Assembly (NCBI RefSeq): GCF_009363435.1
Contig: NZ_CP045354.1
Span: forward strand, 500,001 to 564,000
DNA: 64,000 nucleotides
Direction: 5' to 3'
From: Labrenzia sp. THAF82
GTDB taxonomy: Bacteria; Pseudomonadota; Alphaproteobacteria; Rhizobiales; Stappiaceae
The notes below the pieces were generated by a model that worked only from the letters and a program-made list of their open reading frames with translations, ran no database searches and was not told the DNA's origin. The position numbers were made by a program, and so were the translations under genes. Numbering within the stretch: position 1 is the first letter of the stretch; every line of letters starts with the position of its first letter. Shown one piece after another: positions 9,562 to 17,837 of this stretch.

Positions 9562-10293
9562 TTAGTTGCCGATTGGCTTTCGGCGCTGAGCGGCAAGTTC
9601 GCGGGTGTAGGCAGACAAGGCTTCTAGCTGAGCCGACGCTGCATCGCTGTCGCCGGCCTTCAGCGCACCAAGCATCGCCTCATGAATTTCGGCGATGCGC
9701 TCGCGGTCGCGCAGTCGATAGACCAGCATGTTCATCAGCGGCTGCATGGCTTCAAAAGCCGATGAAAGCTGGAATGCCAGCAATGGGCTGTCAGTGGCAT
9801 CGGCTACGACCGAATGAAAGCTGACATCAGAAGCGCAGAAGTCTTCGTCGCTTGTGTTTGGATTCCGTTGGCGGGCAATCTCGGTTTCGAGTGCTTCAAG
9901 CTGTTCTTCGGTTCGGTTCAGGGCCGCCATCGGCAGTGCTGCCATTTCCAGTGCGAACCGGGATTCAATCGCATCTTCAAACGGAATATCGTTCATGCCG
10001 ATCAGCAGACGCGTGGTCGTCACGAGATTGGCTTTGGCTTCGTCCCAAGTCATGCGGTTGACGAAAGCGCCACCGGAAGAGCCGCGTTCACTGCGGATCA
10101 GGTTTTGGGCGGCCAGCCTTTTCAGGGCTTCGCGCACCGTTGAGCGTGACACACCGAAACGTTCTGACAATTCAGCTTCGCTCGGAAGGCGCTCCTCTCC
10201 GGCGAGACGGCCTTCGAGAATGGCATTTCGGATGGCATTGGCGATCTGGACCGAGAGTCCTTCCTTCTGAATCGTATTGAATTCAATCGCCAA
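9562..10293 (-). CDS. GntR-family (FCD domain) regulator of the DMSP operon
   Basis: A 243-residue FadR-subfamily regulator. The winged helix spans residues about 10-75 (RLPSEAELSERFGVSRSTVR), followed by an all-helical FCD ligand domain with His-containing metal-site segments (DVSFHSVVAD, AEIHEAMLGA). The start appears to be TTG at 10293, preceded by GGGAG; no ATG is placed better. It is divergent from the DUF2182-DUF1326-dmdA-dmdB-acuI operon. In Ruegeria pomeroyi a GntR gene also lies beside dmdA and acuI, so a role in sensing a DMSP-derived acid or CoA ester is a reasonable inference. The ligand is not known from sequence. Confidence 0.82.
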   Translation of the reverse strand: MAIEFNTIQKEGLSVQIANAIRNAILEGRLAGEERLPSEAELSERFGVSRSTVREALKRLAAQNLIRSERGSSGGAFVNRMTWDEAKANLVTTTRLLIGMNDIPFEDAIESRFALEMAALPMAALNRTEEQLEALETEIARQRNPNTSDEDFCASDVSFHSVVADATDSPLLAFQLSSAFEAMQPLMNMLVYRLRDRERIAEIHEAMLGALKAGDSDAASAQLEALSAYTRELAAQRRKPIGN

Positions 10294-10372
10294 TGAGCTC
10301 TCCCGCCATGCAGTTTCATTTCAGCCTGATCAACCTAATGGCCGTCGACTCGAGGGTCAATTGGAAAAAACA

Positions 10373-10386
10373 AATGTCAGACAATT
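10373..10386. promoter_or_regulatory. Possible GntR operator
   Basis: TGTCAGACA at 10375-10383 is a perfect short palindrome (TGTC-A-GACA) in an AT-rich stretch between the GntR gene and the operon it faces. Its size and odd-centred symmetry fit FCD-type GntR operators. A TTGACT at 10393-10398 could be a -35 for the rightward operon, but no good -10 is seen at normal spacing, so the promoter itself remains unplaced. Confidence 0.35.
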
Positions 10387-10448
10387 AAAAGTTTGACTTT
10401 TCAATTCACGAGGAGCAGCGTAAGCGCAATCAAGTCTGGGAGGACAGG

Positions 10449-11246
10449 GTGAAGGCTATCGACCGACTTTTGCCCGGCCACAAGGCGATGTGGCTTACGT
10501 TTTTTGCGAGCATCTTGGTGGCCTGGAGTGTCCTGTTCGCCATGCAGGCTGCCGTTGATCCGGCCTTGAAGTGGCAAGGCTCGGCTGCGCAATTTCTGCT
10601 GTCGCTTTGTTCGCAATCTGCTGCTGATGCCGGGCTCGGTTCGGCCGTGGTGATGTGGTCTTTGATGGCGCTTGCGATGATGGCGCCAACCGCATTTCCG
10701 GCCCTTCGTACCTACTCAGATCTGACCCACACCGATGCTGCAGGTACTTGGTCGTTTGCAGCCCTTGGAGGCGGTTACCTGGCAATCTGGCTGGGATTTT
10801 CTGCTTTGGCGGCCGTGATCCAGGTGTGGTTGGCAAGCGCCGGCCTTCTCAATCCGCTCGGCCAGGTCACTTCGGTTTTCGTCAATGGCGGCCTCTTGAT
10901 CCTGGCCGGCGTCTATCAGTTCAGCCCGCTCAAGGAGGCTTGTCTTAAAGCTTGCCAGAGCCCGTTGACGTTTTTCATGAGCCACTGGAAACCGGGCGTA
11001 TCGGGAGCCCTTCAACTTGGCCTGCGGCTCGGAGCTGTCTGTCTTGGATGTTGCTGGGCCTTGATGCTGCTGGCCTTTGTGGCGGGCACAATGAACCTTG
11101 CGTTCATGGGTCTTGCGATGGTGCTGATGACGCTGGAGAAACTGCCGCAATTCGGCTCCCGGATCAGCGCACCGCTTGGTGTTTTTCTAATTGTGGCAGG
11201 ACTGACCGTCGTCCTCCTGCCACTCGTAACAACGCAATCAGTCTAG
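10449..11246 (+). CDS. DUF2182 (COG5486) multi-pass membrane protein
   Basis: First gene of the DMSP operon, 265 residues with about six hydrophobic segments. Family hallmarks are MALAMMAPTAFPA near residue 77, QFSPLKEACLKAC near 157 and CLGCCWALMLLAF near 198, which place conserved Met and Cys residues in or beside membrane helices. The family is described as predicted metal-binding membrane proteins; no reaction is established. The start is GTG at 10449 with GGGAGGACAG just before it. The next gene is a DUF1326 protein 10 bases downstream, a recurrent partner of DUF2182. I infer that the two act together, perhaps in metal or thiol handling tied to demethylation. Confidence 0.85.
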   Translation: MKAIDRLLPGHKAMWLTFFASILVAWSVLFAMQAAVDPALKWQGSAAQFLLSLCSQSAADAGLGSAVVMWSLMALAMMAPTAFPALRTYSDLTHTDAAGTWSFAALGGGYLAIWLGFSALAAVIQVWLASAGLLNPLGQVTSVFVNGGLLILAGVYQFSPLKEACLKACQSPLTFFMSHWKPGVSGALQLGLRLGAVCLGCCWALMLLAFVAGTMNLAFMGLAMVLMTLEKLPQFGSRISAPLGVFLIVAGLTVVLLPLVTTQSV

Positions 11247-11256
11247 GGAGATACTA

Positions 11257-11883
11257 ATGTCCGGATGGGCCATTCGCGGTGAATTGATCTTGAACTGCAA
11301 CTGTACGGTCTTCTGTCCCTGCGTGGTGTCGCTTGGAAAGCATCCGCCGACCGAGGGTTACTGCCAGACCTGGGGAGGAATTCGCATCGACGAAGGGCAC
11401 TATCAGGGTGAGGACCTGTCCGGCCTGAATATCGGGCTTTTGATTGAGATACCCGGATTGATGGCGCGTGGAAACTGGAAAGCCGCCGTATTCATCGATG
11501 ATCGTGCAAGTGACACAGCGTTTGACGGTCTTGTGAAAATCTTCTCAGGTCAGGCCCGGGGAACGACCGGGTTGTTCAAAGTGCTCGTGAGTGAGTTTCT
11601 TGGAGCAGAGCGCGCGCCAGTGTCTTACACCAATGAGGGCAAGACACGCCGTTTGGTGGTGGGCAAGGCCATCAAGGGAGAAGTCGTGCCGGTGCCGGGT
11701 GCCAATCCGGATGAAGACATCGTTATTTCCAACACCGAATACTGGATGGGCCGGGATATCACCGTTGCCACGGCAACGCAGGGCCGCGTGCGGGCGTTTG
11801 GCCGGGTTTGGGATTTCGATGGCCGCAGTGCAGAGATCTGCCAGATCGACTGGTCGGGTCCGGCTGCCGAACAGGCTGCATAA
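11257..11883 (+). CDS. DUF1326 (COG5588) cysteine-rich soluble protein
   Basis: A 208-residue protein with no signal peptide. Its N-terminus holds a dense cysteine motif, CNCTVFCPC (residues about 14-22), followed by another Cys at about residue 36 in EGYCQTWGG. Such a cluster suggests metal or sulfur ligation, but the family has no proven activity. It is preceded by AGGGAGATACTA and sits between the DUF2182 gene and dmdA, separated from each by about 10 bases, so co-expression is nearly certain. It may be a cytoplasmic partner of the DUF2182 membrane protein. Confidence 0.85.
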   Translation: MSGWAIRGELILNCNCTVFCPCVVSLGKHPPTEGYCQTWGGIRIDEGHYQGEDLSGLNIGLLIEIPGLMARGNWKAAVFIDDRASDTAFDGLVKIFSGQARGTTGLFKVLVSEFLGAERAPVSYTNEGKTRRLVVGKAIKGEVVPVPGANPDEDIVISNTEYWMGRDITVATATQGRVRAFGRVWDFDGRSAEICQIDWSGPAAEQAA

Positions 11884-11894
11884 AGGAGATCGAG

Positions 11895-13016
11895 ATGCAG
11901 GTCCCCGCGCTTTCAGTTTCTCGCCGTACCCGAAAGACCCCATTTTCCCGGCGCGTTCAGTCCGCCGGTGTCAAGGGTTATACGGTTTACAACCATATGC
12001 TTCTGCCGACAGTGTTTGAAAGCGTGGAAGCGGACTATCGTCATCTGAAATCCAAAGTTCAGCTTTGGGATGTTTCGTGCGAACGGCAGGTGGAGCTTTG
12101 GGGGCCTGACGCCGCACGGTTGGCGCAGATGCTGACGCCGCGCGACCTGTCCGGAATGAGCGAAGAGCGGTGCTACTATACACCGATGGTCGACGAAACC
12201 GGTGGCATGCTGAATGACCCGGTGACGACAAAACTTGCCGAAGACAAGTTCTGGGTGTCGGTGGCCGATAGCGATCTTCTGTTCTGGATCAAGGGCCTCG
12301 CCCATGCTTTCCGGCTGGAGGTCGATGTCGATGAACCCGATGTCGCTCCGCTCGCGATCCAGGGGCCGAAAGCCGAAGACCTGGTGGCGCGGGTCTTTGG
12401 AGAACGGATCCGCTCCATTCGTTTCTTTCACTATGATTATGTCGAGTTTGAGGGTCAGAGGCTGGTTCTGGCCCGGTCAGGCTATTCAAAACAGGGAGGC
12501 TTTGAACTCTATGTTGAAGGGTTCGATCTTGGCGAACCTGTCTGGGATGCCTTGATGGAAGCCGGGGAAGACATGGATGTCCGCGCCGGTTGCCCAAACC
12601 TGATTGAGCGGATCGAAGGTCAGTTGCTGTCTTATGGCAATGACATGACTCGAAACAACACACCCCATGAATGCGGGTTGGGGCGGTTCTGCCAGACGAA
12701 GGACGCCATCGGCTGCATCGGCAGGGATGCTTTGCTGCGCGTTGCCGTGGAAGGCCCTGTCAGGCAAATCCGCAGCGTTGCGATTGACGGTGATCCGGTG
12801 CCGCCATGCGACGAATTGTGGCCGATCATTGCAGGGGGGCGCCAGGTCGGTACGGTGAGCTCGGCAGCCTATTCCCCGGATTATCGGACCAATGTCGCGC
12901 TCGGCATGGTGCGCATGACGCATTGGGATGATGGAACCAAGGTGCAGGTCGACACCCCGCACGGCATGAGGGCCGCCACAGTCTGGGAAAAGCCGTTTAT
13001 TCATCAGGAGCCCTGA
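11895..13016 (+). CDS. dmdA: Dimethylsulfoniopropionate (DMSP) demethylase DmdA
   Basis: Tetrahydrofolate-dependent demethylase that turns DMSP into methylmercaptopropionate (MMPA) and 5-methyl-THF, the first step of the demethylation pathway. The 373-residue protein is a GcvT-fold enzyme and reads as DmdA rather than glycine-cleavage T protein. Recognised strings are GVKGYTVYNHMLLPTVFES near the N-terminus, YYTPMVDETGGMLNDPV, RSGYSKQGGFELYVEG and LLSYGNDMT. The ATG at 11895 follows AAAGGAGATCGAG; a longer reading from 11808 would lie inside DUF1326. The downstream ligase gene starts 1 base after the stop. Assignment is from recalled family sequence; closely related aminomethyltransferases are the main alternative. 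Confidence 0.85.
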   Translation: MQVPALSVSRRTRKTPFSRRVQSAGVKGYTVYNHMLLPTVFESVEADYRHLKSKVQLWDVSCERQVELWGPDAARLAQMLTPRDLSGMSEERCYYTPMVDETGGMLNDPVTTKLAEDKFWVSVADSDLLFWIKGLAHAFRLEVDVDEPDVAPLAIQGPKAEDLVARVFGERIRSIRFFHYDYVEFEGQRLVLARSGYSKQGGFELYVEGFDLGEPVWDALMEAGEDMDVRAGCPNLIERIEGQLLSYGNDMTRNNTPHECGLGRFCQTKDAIGCIGRDALLRVAVEGPVRQIRSVAIDGDPVPPCDELWPIIAGGRQVGTVSSAAYSPDYRTNVALGMVRMTHWDDGTKVQVDTPHGMRAATVWEKPFIHQEP

Positions 13017-13017
13017 G

Positions 13018-14652
13018 ATGAAGGAGCATTACGACGCCTTCTCCAGGCAAGCAGCCAACTACGTGCCCTTGTCCCCGCTTTCCTTTCTTGAAAGGACAGC
13101 GGCGATCTTTCCTGCGCGAACCGCCATTATTTATAACGAACGCCGATACTCATGGTCCGAAGTCAAGGACCGTGTCAGCAGGGTCGCAGCGCAATTGGTC
13201 GCGATGGGTATCAAGCCTGGAGACACGGTCTCCGTCATGGCAGCGAACATCCCTGAAATGTTCGAGCTGCATTATGCAGTCCCTTTGACAGGAGCTGTGC
13301 TGAACACGATCAATACGAGGCTGGAACCCGAAACGGTTGCTTACATTCTGGATCACAGCGATGCGAAGCTGGTCTTCGTTGACACTGCCTTTTCCGATGT
13401 TGTCAAAAAGGCTTTTGATATCAATGAGGCCATCGTTCCTGCCGTCGATATCATTGATGCTCAGGGCCCTGGCGGGGCCTGCATTGGGTCTTCGACCTAC
13501 GACCAACTGGTGAAGGAAGGCGATCCGGACTTCCCGTGGCAAGGGCCTGGCGACGAATGGGACGCTCTTGCCCTGAACTATACGTCGGGAACGTCAGGTC
13601 GGCCCAAAGGTGTCGTCTATCATCATCGTGGAGCCTATCTCATGTGCATGGGTACGCCCCAGGCATGGGAACTGCCGCGCCATCCGGTCTATCTCTATTC
13701 AGTCCCGATGTTTCACTGCAATGGCTGGTGTCATGCCTGGACCATGACACTGATGGCCGGGACGATTGTCTGTATTCGTCAGATCACCGGCGAGGCGGTC
13801 TTCAGGCTGATCGCCGAACACCAGATAACGCATCTTGGCGGGGCGCCGATCGTCCTCGCCATGCTTTTGAACACGCCCGAAAGCCAACGGAAGGCCATCA
13901 GCCACAAGGTCAAGGTCATGACCGCAGGCGCACCGCCTCCAGCAGCGGTTCTCGCCGGCGTAAAGCAGTTGGGCCTGGAGGTAATGCAGGTCTATGGCCT
14001 GACCGAAACCTATGGACATGTCGCGCAATGCTTGTGGCGCGAGGAATGGGACGATCTGTCCGCGGACGTACAGGCCGAGCGGCAATCGTGGCAAGGTGTC
14101 GGTTTTCCGATGACGGAAACGATTGATGTCATCGACCGTGACACCGGAGTTTCTGTTCCCTGGGACGGGGAAACGCAAGGCGAGATTGTCATCAGAAGCA
14201 ACACCGTGATGAAAGGCTACTACAAGAACCCGGAGGCAACAGCCGATGGGTTTTCCGGCGGCCGGTTCAACTCCGGCGATGCTGCCATTCGCCACCAAAA
14301 CGGCTATATCCAGATCCGGGACAGGTTGAAGGATGTGATAATCTCAGGCGGAGAGAACATTTCCTCTGTCGAGGTTGAGGGCGTGTTGCACAGGCATCCG
14401 GATGTGGTGCTGGCCGCCGTCGTCGCCTTGCCTGATGAAACCTGGGGCGAGGTTCCTTGCGCCTTTGTCGAATTGAAGGATGGCAGCGCTGAAACAGAGG
14501 AAAGTCTGATTGGCTTTTGCCGTGAGAACATGGCTGGCTTCAAGCGACCCAAGAAGATTGTCTTCACCGAGTTGCCCAAGACCGCAACCGGTAAGATCCA
14601 GAAATTTGTCCTGCGCCAACAGGCCAGGTCTATTGCCGAAACAGCAGTTTAA
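13018..14652 (+). CDS. dmdB: Acyl-CoA synthetase, probable MMPA-CoA ligase (DmdB-like)
   Basis: AMP-forming acid-CoA ligase of 544 residues. The ATP-binding loop is YTSGTSGRPKG (near residue 190), followed by VYGLTETYGH (near 325), the hinge region RDRLKDVIISGGENIS and the C-terminal catalytic lysine in TGKIQK. The size and its position directly after dmdA suggest that it activates methylmercaptopropionate to MMPA-CoA. The superfamily is broad and acrylate or other short acids are possible substrates, so the symbol is tentative. It begins 1 base after the dmdA stop and is followed by acuI after 14 bases. Confidence 0.75.
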   Translation: MKEHYDAFSRQAANYVPLSPLSFLERTAAIFPARTAIIYNERRYSWSEVKDRVSRVAAQLVAMGIKPGDTVSVMAANIPEMFELHYAVPLTGAVLNTINTRLEPETVAYILDHSDAKLVFVDTAFSDVVKKAFDINEAIVPAVDIIDAQGPGGACIGSSTYDQLVKEGDPDFPWQGPGDEWDALALNYTSGTSGRPKGVVYHHRGAYLMCMGTPQAWELPRHPVYLYSVPMFHCNGWCHAWTMTLMAGTIVCIRQITGEAVFRLIAEHQITHLGGAPIVLAMLLNTPESQRKAISHKVKVMTAGAPPPAAVLAGVKQLGLEVMQVYGLTETYGHVAQCLWREEWDDLSADVQAERQSWQGVGFPMTETIDVIDRDTGVSVPWDGETQGEIVIRSNTVMKGYYKNPEATADGFSGGRFNSGDAAIRHQNGYIQIRDRLKDVIISGGENISSVEVEGVLHRHPDVVLAAVVALPDETWGEVPCAFVELKDGSAETEESLIGFCRENMAGFKRPKKIVFTELPKTATGKIQKFVLRQQARSIAETAV

Positions 14653-14666
14653 CAGGACCAGATGAA

Positions 14667-15659
14667 ATGACGTTCAAAGCCCTAATTGTCGACAAGGATG
14701 AAGACGGCAAGACAAATGCCTCCGTTCAGGAAATTGATCAGACACAATTGCCGGCAGGTGATGTGACTGTTGCGGTGGATTATTCAACCCTGAACTATAA
14801 GGACGGTTTGTGCGTCGGACCGGGTGGCGGGCTGGTAAGAAACTACCCGCATGTGCCGGGGATCGATTTCGCAGGCACTGTCGAGGAGTCCAACGACGAT
14901 TGGTACAAGCCGGGCGACAAGGTTGTGCTGACCGGCTGGCGCGTTGGTGAAGCCTGGTGGGGCGGATATGCGCAAAAGGCCTGCGTGAAAGGCGAGTGGC
15001 TGGTTCCGTTGCCGGACGGTTTGAGCACTCGGAATGCCATGGCGATCGGAACAGCCGGTTTCACCGCAATGCTGGCGGTGATGGCGCTGGAAGAGCATGG
15101 CCTGAAGCCTGAGAATGGCCCTGTTCTGGTGACAGGAGCCGCAGGTGGTGTCGGATCCGTCGCGACAGCCATTTTGGCCAATCTTGGTTACGAAGTGGCT
15201 GCTGTTACAGGGCGCGAAAGCACCTGGGATTATCTGAAATCGCTCGGTGCCAGCCGCATTGTGCCGCGAGACGATGTCGCCGAGACCGTCAAACGTCCTC
15301 TGGAATCGGAAACCTGGGCTGGCTGTATCGACGCGGTTGGCGGATCGATGCTTGCAAGGGTCCTGGGTCAGATGAAATACGGCGCGTCCGTCGCAGCGGT
15401 TGGTCTGGCTGGTGGTGCGGCATTGCCGGCAACCGTCGTCCCCTTCCTGTTGCGCGGTGTCAATCTTCTTGGGATCGACAGCGTGATGAAGCCATATGAC
15501 GCGCGTCTGAAGGCTTGGGAGAGATTGGCCAAAGACCTGCCGATGGACAAGCTTGAGGCAATGATTCAGCCCGCGACACTGGAGGACCTGCCCAAACTGG
15601 GAGCCGATATCCTCAAGGGACAGGTGAAGGGTCGTGTCGTGGTCGATGTGAACGCCTGA
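14667..15659 (+). CDS. acuI: Acrylyl-CoA reductase AcuI (YhdH-type MDR)
   Basis: NADPH-dependent medium-chain reductase of 330 residues that reduces acryloyl-CoA to propionyl-CoA. It removes a toxic product of DMSP and acrylate metabolism. The quinone-oxidoreductase-like N-terminus contains STLNYKDGL and PHVPGIDFAGTV. The Rossmann motif is VTGAAGGVGSVA (residues about 152-163). There are no structural-zinc cysteines, as usual for this branch. It closes the dmd operon and meets the convergent LysR gene after 16 bases. In roseobacters acuI is also found next to dmdA, which supports the assignment. Confidence 0.88.
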   Translation: MTFKALIVDKDEDGKTNASVQEIDQTQLPAGDVTVAVDYSTLNYKDGLCVGPGGGLVRNYPHVPGIDFAGTVEESNDDWYKPGDKVVLTGWRVGEAWWGGYAQKACVKGEWLVPLPDGLSTRNAMAIGTAGFTAMLAVMALEEHGLKPENGPVLVTGAAGGVGSVATAILANLGYEVAAVTGRESTWDYLKSLGASRIVPRDDVAETVKRPLESETWAGCIDAVGGSMLARVLGQMKYGASVAAVGLAGGAALPATVVPFLLRGVNLLGIDSVMKPYDARLKAWERLAKDLPMDKLEAMIQPATLEDLPKLGADILKGQVKGRVVVDVNA

Positions 15660-15675
15660 TGCGGTGTCTGGGCGG

Positions 15676-16584
15676 TCAGAGTGCAGGCCGCCCGTAATGC
15701 TCTTTCAGAAAATCGATCATAACTCTGACCTTCTGCGGAAGATAAGACCTGCTTGGGTAAACAAGCCAGGCAGCTGTTTCAAAAGATGCCGCCGCGCAAG
15801 CGTAATCCGGAAAAAGGTCAACCAGCGTTCCTTTTTGCAGGTCCCGCCTGATCAGCATGATCGGCATGAGTGCGATGCCCATGCCGAGACGGGCCGCCGA
15901 CCTGATCGACAAGGCGTTCGATATGACGGTCGCGCCACCAATCGGGACGGCGAATGCTTCTGTGCTGTCATGCTCCCGAAACTGCCAATAGGTTCGAAAG
16001 CCTGGGATGGCGAAACGGATACACTCCCGCTCCGACAGATCGTCCGGGTGACGGACGGGCCCTGTTCTTTCAATATACTCCGGCGAAGCAACAGCGCGGT
16101 ATCGCGTCGTCATCAGTTTGCTGACAATCCAGTCTCCTTTCGGCATGGAGCCGAACCGAACTGCAAGGTCAATTCCGTCTGCCCTCAAATCGAGGTTTGA
16201 GTCCGACGCCAGAAGCTCAACGTCAATTTCCGGATATCTTTCCTTGAATTCGGGCAGAACCGGGAGCAAGCATTCCTGAGCGAAGGAAATGCTGACCGTC
16301 ATGCGCAAGGTTCCCCTCGGAGAAATTGCCGTCGTTCGGGCTTCGTCGCCCGCAGCTTCAAGTTCTTCCAAAAGCGGCGCAATGCGGTTCAGATAAAGTT
16401 CCCCTTCGCTTGTTGGAGCAAGACTGCGGGTGCTTCGCTGGAATAACCGAAATCCGACATCCTGTTCCAGCTGCGCGATGACGCGCGACACGCTCGAAGC
16501 GTCGAGATCCAGAAGTCTGGCAACGGCAGCGAAGCTGCCAAGGTCCCGCACGAGGAGTGCCGTCTTGAGTGTTGAGAGTTCCAT
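15676..16584 (-). CDS. LysR-family regulator
   Basis: A 302-residue LysR protein of the CrgA/AaeR-like group. The N-terminal winged helix-turn-helix contains LGSFAAVARLLDLDASSVSR (residues about 15-34) and the effector domain begins near residue 90 (GTLRMTVSISFAQECLLPVL). The start ATG at 16584 lies 98 bases from the divergent azoreductase gene, the typical target geometry for this family. The effector is unknown; regulators of this arrangement often respond to quinones or electrophiles, which is inference here. Confidence 0.85.
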   Translation of the reverse strand: MELSTLKTALLVRDLGSFAAVARLLDLDASSVSRVIAQLEQDVGFRLFQRSTRSLAPTSEGELYLNRIAPLLEELEAAGDEARTTAISPRGTLRMTVSISFAQECLLPVLPEFKERYPEIDVELLASDSNLDLRADGIDLAVRFGSMPKGDWIVSKLMTTRYRAVASPEYIERTGPVRHPDDLSERECIRFAIPGFRTYWQFREHDSTEAFAVPIGGATVISNALSIRSAARLGMGIALMPIMLIRRDLQKGTLVDLFPDYACAAASFETAAWLVYPSRSYLPQKVRVMIDFLKEHYGRPAL

Positions 16585-16614
16585 TCGTGCAGCTTACGCA
16601 CGACTTCGATGCAT

Positions 16615-16632
16615 TTCGACGTATTTTTCGAA
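16615..16632. promoter_or_regulatory. Possible LysR binding site
   Basis: TTCGA at 16615-16619 and TCGAA at 16628-16632 form an inverted repeat around an 8-base AT-rich centre in the gap between the LysR and azoreductase genes. The overall shape fits a T-N11-A type LysR box. Only the symmetry and location support it. Confidence 0.3.
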
Positions 16633-16682
16633 CTAGCGCATGAAACTAAATCCGACTGACCATTCACCAAGGAGGTCAGTTC

Positions 16683-17300
16683 ATGACCCAGTTGCTTCGC
16701 ATCAATTCAAGCTCCCGTCTGCAGGGGTCGCATTCTGCAGCCGTGGCAGACGCCTTTGAAGCTGAGTTCAGAACACAGCATCCAGGGTGCCGGGTCATTA
16801 CCCGAAATGTCTCAGACGGTTCTATCCCGTTCATCGCTCAAGAAACCATTGAAGGGTTCTACGCCCCTCAGGATGGTCTTTCTGTTGAACTGCAAGCTGC
16901 AACGGCCCTGTCGGATAGTCTGATCGCAGAAATTCAGGCATCAGATACGCTATTGCTCGCAGTCCCGATCTACAATTTCTCCATTCCTGCTGCACTCAAG
17001 GCCTGGGTCGATCAGATTTCCCGCATCGGTCACACATTTTCCATGGGAGAAGGTGGTTTCAAGGGACTGGTCAAAACGCGTCGTGCGGTTGTTGTCTGCA
17101 CCTATGGCGCTGAGGGATACCTGGCGGGTGAGCCCTTTTCCGCTGCAAATTTCGTACAGCCATATCTTAATTTCCTGTTGAACTTCCTGGGCATAGAAAG
17201 TGTCGAATTCGTTCATGTACAAGGCACGGCAATAGCGGCGGCCGATGCATTTGCCGACAGGCTCGAGGCCGCCAAAGATGAAGCGAAGCGAGCTGTATAG
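16683..17300 (+). CDS. azoR: FMN-dependent NADH-azoreductase / quinone reductase (AzoR family)
   Basis: Flavodoxin-like oxidoreductase of 205 residues that reduces quinones and azo compounds by two-electron transfer from NAD(P)H. The phosphate-binding loop for FMN is INSSSRLQGSHS (residues about 7-18). PIYNFSIPAALKAWVDQI is the classic family block near residues 98-115, and the second FMN loop CTYGAEGY follows near residue 140. AAGGAGG precedes the ATG. It is divergent from the LysR gene and followed by a 313-base gap that ends with the rpmI promoter. Confidence 0.87.
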   Translation: MTQLLRINSSSRLQGSHSAAVADAFEAEFRTQHPGCRVITRNVSDGSIPFIAQETIEGFYAPQDGLSVELQAATALSDSLIAEIQASDTLLLAVPIYNFSIPAALKAWVDQISRIGHTFSMGEGGFKGLVKTRRAVVVCTYGAEGYLAGEPFSAANFVQPYLNFLLNFLGIESVEFVHVQGTAIAAADAFADRLEAAKDEAKRAV

Positions 17301-17432
17301 GCCATGAAAAAAGACTTCGGGCCAGGGCTTCCATCGCCCAGTTTTTGAAGATCAGATCGGCCGATACCCGTTGCGCCAAGTTGGGGCGACGGGTGCAGGC
17401 ATTTCGGGGTGCCGGGAAACGCCCGTTTCCGG

Positions 17433-17461
17433 TTGCATTTCCGCAGATCCTCCCATATAAG
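17433..17461 (+). promoter_or_regulatory. Promoter of rpmI-rplT
   Basis: TTGCAT (17433-17438) and TATAAG (17456-17461) are separated by exactly 17 bases, a strong sigma-70-type match. Transcription would start near 17468, giving a leader of about 145 bases before rpmI. The leader could contain the autoregulatory structure often found before L20 operons, but I could not fold it. This promoter lies in the 313-base gap after the azoreductase gene; the rest of that gap shows nothing I can name. Confidence 0.6.
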
Positions 17462-17613
17462 CGCCCGGTCCAGAGTCGTCCGGCTCGTCGTGGACTGGTC
17501 TTCTGTATTCTCTTGCAGGCCTCCATCGACAACCAAGGGCATGCCGTGTCGGCTCTGAATGCACCAAGAAAGAAGCGCCCGTTTGAGCGGACGCACCAAG
17601 GAAAGGATGCAAA

Positions 17614-17811
17614 ATGCCCAAGCTGAAGACGAAGTCCGGCGCTAAAAAGCGCTTTAAAGTGACTGCGACCGGCAAGGTGAAAACCGCGCAGGCCGGCAAG
17701 CGCCATGGCATGATCAAGCGCACGAACAAGTTCATCCGCAACGCTCGTGGCACCACCACGTTGAGCGATCAGGATGCACGGATCGTGAAGCAGTTCCTGC
17801 CTTACGCATAA
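17614..17811 (+). CDS. rpmI: 50S ribosomal protein L35
   Basis: Small basic ribosomal protein of 65 residues, the normal size, beginning [20 protein letters not shown], which is diagnostic of L35. AAGGAAAGG lies upstream of the ATG. It is 26 bases before rplT and shares its promoter and terminator. The usual upstream neighbour infC is absent here. Confidence 0.98.
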   Translation: MPKLKTKSGAKKRFKVTATGKVKTAQAGKRHGMIKRTNKFIRNARGTTTLSDQDARIVKQFLPYA

Positions 17812-17837
17812 CGCCAGCCCCGAAGGAGATCACCTAA

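Noticed and set aside
17301..17345. Terminator after the azoreductase gene
   Set aside because: Only a four-base GGGC/GCCC stem precedes TTTTT, which is too weak to call.
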